Assembly (NCBI GenBank): GCA_946699065.1
Contig: CAMPDV010000294.1
Span: 310,001-374,000, forward strand
Reading direction: 5' to 3'
From: Loxodes magnus
Taxonomy: Eukaryota > Ciliophora > Karyorelictea > Loxodida > Loxodidae
DNA: 64,000 bases
How positions within the stretch are numbered: position 1 is the first letter of the stretch; every line of letters begins with the position of its first letter. Below are positions 58,557 to 64,000 of this stretch, in pieces. Both the position numbers and the translations under genes were made by a program. The notes under the pieces are model-generated. The model was not told the DNA's origin. It saw only the letters and a program-made list of their open reading frames with translations, and did not search any database.

Positions 58557-59244
58557 GTAACAAAAAATAAGATAAATTTGTAATTAAAAAGCATAAAAAT
58601 TATACCTAGTTTAAAAATGGATGCAATTAAAATGAATGGTAAATAAATAGAAATTATACATAAAATAAAGGTAAAATTATAAAAATAAATGTAAATTCTA
58701 TTTTTTGTAATATTGGTTTATTTCTTGTTATTAACAACTTTTATTTTTAAGACATCAAATTTTATTAAAAAGAACTTTCTCTAAATTACTTAATTTATTA
58801 GTAATATTCAATAGTCATCAAATTTATCGAAACATTTATAAAGTTTTAGCATATTTGCAATCTTTATTTTCTACTATTTTTTTATTTATATTAATATTTT
58901 ATTAAGTTATTCTGATAATAATTTTAATTAAACTCAAATAAAACCTATTATTATTCAATATATATTTAAGCTAATATAATTTATAAATTAATAATCATAT
59001 ATAAAGCTATAAATTTGCTATAGTACAGATAATTAAGATTTAAATCAAACTAATTAAAAATTTAAATTAAAGACATTATACTGACTATAGCATTATTATC
59101 AAGCTTGGCTTATATTGTTATTTATATTATAAGTCTATAACCACTAATTTGATTAACAAAAATTATTAATGCGACGTTACCGTTAATAGTTTTGTAATGA
59201 ATTAACTTTTATTTTAATTTAAATGTTCTTATTATTATTTTTGT
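58557..59244. other. AT-rich, nothing recognised
   Basis: No coding frame or known repeat could be supported. Confidence 0.35.
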
Positions 59245-59550
59245 CTTAGTATATTATCAAATGAGACACTTAATTTTTTCATATTAGGAATCTTCTTATT
59301 AAAATATTATTTTAATATTTTATTGCAAATACACAGTCTTTTAAAATAAAATTCAAATTCAAATAAAAGGTTAAAGTGTTGTCAGTCAAACTTTCAAATG
59401 CTAGCAAAAATTCTCGAGCAAGTTAGACATATCTCTTTTGAGTTTATCCATTCTTATTCGTAGTGACATCTAATGCGAGATTACCCTCAATACAGTTATT
59501 CACAGTTCCAGATTACCTACAAATTTTTCCAACTATGAATAGATCCATAT
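59245..59550 (-). repeat. Degenerate third copy of the LINE-B 3' UTR
   Basis: Matches 31,690-32,005, including GGAATCTTCTTATTA, GTCAGTCAAACTTTCA and the GTAGTGACATCTAATGCGAGATTAC segment (GTGGTGGCATCTAGTACGAGATTAC in unit 1). The terminal hairpin and tail are absent. Stems are partly broken, so it is an old copy. RT sequence of the same element resumes only at 62,195. Confidence 0.6.
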
Positions 59551-60411
59551 AAATGATATAATCTTATTAATATTAGTATATGAATAGGTTTATTAGCAAA
59601 TAATGTTTATAGGTATTTATTTAAATAAAGTTTAATTTTATAAGTAAGAAATTTAAAATAAAGATAAAATTAAATAATTTGTTTAAATAGTTCTAAGTAA
59701 TATTATTTAATGCTATAAATCTTTTATTTTTATTATTATTGAAACTTTAAATTAAAGTAAACTATATATTAAGTATTTAAATTACCTTCTAGGAATTTAA
59801 AGAAACTGCTACTTAAGTTTGCTTCTAAAGAACTAGAAAAATTTGAGAAATAAACAAGGTTTGATATTAAATGAAAGGAAGAAATGAGGAGAATAAATAA
59901 ATATACTAGCAAATAAAATTAACATATAAAGTGTGAATTATATTAATGATTAATTAATTAATTTAATATATAAATTATAAATATAGCTATTATTATAAAT
60001 TAATAGTTTACCTAAAACTATAAATATAAAGTTAAATACTTTATGGATTAAATAATAAAATAGCACTAAATTAAATTTAACATATTAGAGAAATAAATTT
60101 AAAATACTTAGTAAATTAATTGTTTATAATTGGTATTAGAATAATAAATAATAAAATTATTCTAATAAAAATTAATTATTTAAATAATTTAACTAATATT
60201 TATAATTAATAGAATTATATTAATTATTATTATATCCCATTATCAAAAATTAAGTTTATCTCTATATAAATAGAGTATAATATATTTAATTATTGTACCA
60301 TCTGTACTTTTAAAAGCTATTTTTATTATTTTTTATATATTTAATTACTTTTAATGTTACTCGTTATTATTTTAATATCCTAAAATTTTATAATAGGAAG
60401 AAAAAGATAGA
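59551..60411. other. AT-rich, nothing recognised
   Basis: Among the most A+T-rich parts of the window; no feature supported. Confidence 0.35.
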
Positions 60412-61170
60412 ATGCTACAAGAAGAGCTTTTGCAACACTTTCAAAAAAACAGGAATGAAAATCAGAAGCATAATTACTTCAATTTACGTTCACTAAAAAT
60501 TACATCTTCGTATAAAGTTCAAATCCATAAATCATAAAGATAGGAAAGGTACGCAAATAAACCAAAAAATTTTAAATAAGATGAGAAATTAAAGCAATAA
60601 AATAAAATGTAAAAAGCTAGATAGTACATAAATTTTACTTAAGATAAAGGCAACAAACATTAGTTAACTAGTGCTGATGAAATTCAATATTCAGAAAAAG
60701 GTCTAAATTGAAAGAAACGAAAAAATCATTCAAAAACAGAAGCAAGAAAACATATAAAATTAATCAAAATAATGATTTAAGAAAGAGAAATAGATATCTT
60801 TGGACCATCTAGTGGAAATAGAGTAAATAAATCGCCTAACTTGTCGAAAGGGACAAGAAATAGCACGAGAAATTAAAGCTCTGAAATGCGCGACAAAAAG
60901 AGCTAAAGGAAGCTTCTTAAAATTTAGAAATATAAAAAGAAACAATCCTTATTCATCGATAAAAGGTGTTTTAAATTTGTCAAGAAGAAATTTTAATACT
61001 GCGGAAGTTGGTCATATCTCTTTAGGATTTGTTAGAAATTTAAATTTAATAAAGAAATTATCGAAAATAATAATACCATGAAAATAGTCAGAAAGAAAAA
61101 ATCAAGACCATTTTGAAAGATAAACTAAAAATAAACTAACATAATGTTCTGTAACCAAACTAAAACGTCA
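60412..61170 (+). pseudogene. ORF1-like basic protein remnant (copy E)
   Basis: One frame from ATG 60412 (MLQEELLQHFQKNRNENQK) is open for more than 200 codons with only two internal TGAs (about 60,707 and 61,114). Very Lys/Arg/Gln-rich. The first ~40 nt resemble the 5' end of the other ORF1 genes in a shifted register. Near 60,967-61,030 a degenerate knuckle-like segment appears (RCFKFVKKKFQYC in one frame, EVGHISLGF in another, compare KVGHIFRRC in ORF1-D). Probably a decayed zinc-knuckle ORF1. Confidence 0.45.
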
Positions 61171-62194
61171 AAAAAGTGAAAAAATTAAGAAGAATGGGTA
61201 TTGAAAACTCGGGATTCTCCAGGTTTTCAATCTTACAAAAAATGTATGTCCTGAAAATTTTTTTGAAACATAAGGAAGTATTAACTGCTGTTTTCTGTAT
61301 TAGATTTCGATTCCTTTGTAATAGAAAATTTTAATTTATCTTTGTTATTATAATTAAGATTACTAAAACTAAATAATTCTTTCAGACTCAAATATTTTAT
61401 TAAATTAAACATTAAATGAAGCATAAATAATTTATTATCTTATAAAAGTAAACAAATAAAAAATTGTTAAGCTTAAATTTTAAATTATTAATAAAAGTAA
61501 ATTTGAGCTTAAAGCTAATAAAAAAAGAAATTTAAAATTTTAATATTTAAGATTTATCATAAAGATATATTAAATATGCTATTTAAAAAAAGTAAAAATA
61601 GTTTTAAAAGTTTAATTATCTAAAGATAAATTGTTGCTTTAAAAAGCCAAGTAACGCACATCTAGATTAAAAAATTATAATAAAAAATTTGAACTAAAAA
61701 TAATGAAAACTTAATAAAAATAATTATGATATTTTTTTATTTTTAATTACTCAAAATAATATAATGATGTATTTGTGGAAATATATTTGTCTATTAAAAA
61801 ATTATCTTGTACAGCTTTTTAAAATTTTAAATATAATATACTTTTAGATTTTAAATAATTGTAAAATTTTGTTAATATTGAACAAATACTTGATAAGAAT
61901 AAATATAAGTTATCTATAAAATATATTTTCTACATATTAAAAAATATAGATGCTATATTTTATTCCTTCTTTCTTTATTTACAAAAAAATGTAAATATTT
62001 GAATATAAAATATAATAAAAATAAATATTAATTATAAATATTTTAAATTATGAAAATAGCTTGAATATTTTCTTTAGTTGTAATTTATTATTTCAAACTA
62101 TAATAGCAAATATCCTTGTTTAATATCAAAAATAAAATTTTATTTTCTCTACATTAAATATTACATATTAGTTTATTTTTCTAACCTGAGTATT
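61171..62194. other. AT-rich, nothing recognised
   Basis: No supported gene. Separates ORF1-E from the LINE-B RT fragment. Confidence 0.35.
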
Positions 62195-63020
62195 TAATTT
62201 TATACTTCCTTATAGAACACCATTATTAATCTTTATTGTTCTAATAAGATATCCATCAACAATAAACTTAACATCAATATTGTTATAAAATGATTCTAGA
62301 GCAAGAATTTAGTTTAATGGAGGCCTTAGTCTTCTTAAATTATCAAAAAGTAATTTCCTATATATACTATCAAACATCTTTTCTACATCAATTAAAGTAG
62401 CAATTCATTATTTTTTTCTTGATTATCTATGATGTAAAAAATGATTTATTAAACAGTTCAAATTTATTAAGTAGCAGAACGTTTACAGAGAAATCCAAAC
62501 TAAGCTGAGTATAAAATATTTCGTTCATATATATAATTATAAAGTCTTTAAGTAATTGCCTTATCATAAATTTGTAACCAACAATTTAGCAAAGCAATAT
62601 CCCCAATTATTTCAAATATTTTATTTCCTATTTGGAGATAGGAAATATATTAACTTTTTTCAAATCATTCAGTATATTAAACGTTCTAAACATATTATTT
62701 ATAAAACAATTAATTATTTTATATAATTCTTACCCTCCATATTTAATAAGTTCAGCTTTAGGACAATAAAAAACTGAGGCTTTATTGATTGCTAGTTAAG
62801 ATATTATTTTTTTAATTTCAAATTCCAAAAAAGAGGAATACTCTAAAGATGACTCAATTCATAGTTGTTGATAAAATTCTTATTTTATATATTCCATTTA
62901 TCTTATTATTGGAAAAATTCTATTCCTTCTTAACTAAGATTTGAATGCTTATTAAAAACTTGAGTTTCTCAACTTTTAATAAATAATTACTGTTAGTTTT
63001 AATTATAATTCATTTAGCTA
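62195..63020 (-). pseudogene. Degenerate third copy of LINE-B reverse transcriptase
   Basis: Collinear with 33,555-34,330: the block B end, the DVEKMF block A (near 62,375) and the upstream fingers region, with many substitutions and small indels. The downstream half of the RT is missing and replaced by unrelated DNA, so this copy is interrupted or rearranged. Confidence 0.65.
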
Positions 63021-63489
63021 CGAATTTCTGGGTTTATTAGATTCTTAACTTATTTAAACACTACTACTTAAGCATTTTTATTGAGATCATAATATCTTTT
63101 TGTATTCTTCTAATATTCTAAATTATTACCAGCTAAAGTCAACAATGTTTTCCACAGCTTTTTGCACTCTAAACTACCTTTTACAACTTTCCTATTTAAA
63201 TTTTATCTGGCATTTTGACCTCGTTTTATTCTTCTTCTCAACATTCAAATATATTTTCCAAACTTGTAATTGATTTCTATCATACTGTTTCAAATCTTTC
63301 ACCCTACAACTTAAATTTTTAAATTAGTACTTAAACATTTCTCACATAAAACGCAAGAGAGATCCAATCAAATATATTTTCTATTTAGTACATCAAAATG
63401 CTCTTCTTATACCTCACACCTGAATATTTACATTTAGAGTATATATAATATATCATCGATTAACCAGTTGTATGTACTAAATTATTTTC
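63021..63489. other. AT-rich, nothing recognised
   Basis: No feature supported. Confidence 0.35.
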
Positions 63490-63660
63490 CATTTTAGATT
63501 AACAAAAGAGCATAAAAAAGGTCTTCCACCGAATAGATACAACCATTATTGAAGATAAGCCTAGGAATAGGCTAAAAATACAATGAATTCGGATGTCTCT
63601 GATTTTACAACAAAATAGTAAATAATCTATTTATTAGCTGATTAGAGTTATGCTAGATTT
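63490..63660. repeat. Third partial copy of the structured repeat
   Basis: Same orientation as 30,885-31,060: ATAAAAAAG, ACCGAAT, ATTATTGAAGA, CCTAGGA, GTCTCTGATTT and ACAAAATAGTAAATAA are all recognisable in order. Confidence 0.55.
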
Positions 63661-63699
63661 CCAGTATGATATCTAAATCTGAATGGAGGTAATAAGGTA

Positions 63700-64000
63700 T
63701 TAATAAAAAAACTAGAAATAAGACCAAGATTTATGGCATGATAAGAGACCTTCAGCTTCTGAAATATTTCACAAGATATGAATAGCAAATTTAAAAATTA
63801 TTGATAGAAGTAGAAAGAACTGGTTGAAGGAGAAAATTGAGAATCTTAGCAAAAGTTTGCACAAAGTGGAACTAAAAGAGCAGGAAAACGGTCAAATGAT
63901 AATATAATAATAAAATTCAAGATTTATGCCTAAACTCGAAACGAAAAGATACTTTCACAACAATTATTGAAGTATCTGTAAAGAAGATGCAAAGTATTTT
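63700..64000 (+). other. Coding-like sequence running off the window
   Basis: Less AT-rich. One plus-strand frame reads IYGMIRDLQLLKYFTRY then LLIEVERTG-TGA-RRKLRI, and another reads NWLKEKIENLSKSLHKVE. Basic composition fits an element protein. No family can be named and the end lies outside the window. Confidence 0.3.

Noticed and set aside
1..64000. CRISPR arrays, bacterial promoters, Shine-Dalgarno sites or operons
   Set aside because: The content, genetic code and retroelements are eukaryotic (ciliate); the short tandem repeats found are microsatellites or 3' UTR repeats.
1..64000. LTR retrotransposons
   Set aside because: All RT domains have the non-LTR motif set and are followed by 3' UTR tails; the only long direct repeats (4.3/4.9 kb, 22.3/58 kb) do not flank an RT gene in LTR fashion.

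Overview
The window is roughly 80% A+T and reads as ciliate germline (micronuclear-type) DNA. Under the standard genetic code almost nothing is open. Once TAA and TAG are read as glutamine, long recognisable proteins appear: WD40, Kelch, RING, pentapeptide, CCHC zinc-knuckle, APE-type endonuclease and reverse transcriptase. In many of these proteins TGA also falls inside the domain, repeatedly where the fold expects tryptophan, so TGA may be a second Trp codon or a Trp/stop codon. The alternative is heavily biased TGG-to-TGA decay. Inferred introns are tiny (22-25 nt, GTA...AG). The genus cannot be decided from sequence alone.

Layout. 1-6,640: AT-rich flank, one well-preserved WD40 gene (2,669-3,740), a dispersed ~200-bp repeat pair and an ORF1-like coiled-coil gene. 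6,641-9,780: decayed non-LTR retrotransposon (LINE-A) interrupted by a 313-bp GC-rich, SINE-like insertion with a 15-bp target-site duplication (TSD). 9,841-17,440: a RING-Kelch gene, a LINE with an endonuclease domain (LINE-C), and a retroposed zinc-knuckle gene with a 14-bp TSD. 17,440-22,260: unidentified coding-like sequence on both strands. 22,841-57,950: a tandem segmental array with a period near 13.4 kb. 58,000-64,000: degenerate copies of the same elements in very AT-rich DNA.

The array is the main feature. Each unit carries, on the minus strand, a 465-codon RING-Kelch gene followed by a large coiled-coil / pentapeptide-repeat / WD40 gene of about 845 codons. It then carries a zinc-knuckle ORF1, a coiled-coil remnant, and a minus-strand LINE (LINE-B) with a structured 3' end. 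Including the separate copy at 9.8-12.1 kb there are four RING-Kelch copies, all exactly 1,395 nt. Their RING half is almost identical while the Kelch half has diverged, which suggests gene conversion. In the two intact-length copies the WD40/pentapeptide partner has several frameshifts; elsewhere it is truncated.

Mobile elements dominate the rest. Unit-to-unit comparison gives clean empty sites for two insertions of an ~830-bp retroposon that carries only a gag-like zinc-knuckle gene, and for a 4.6-kb LINE-C insertion just upstream of one RING gene. LINE-B and LINE-C share a terminal 3' hairpin. Functions are inferred from motifs read by eye; no database search was possible.
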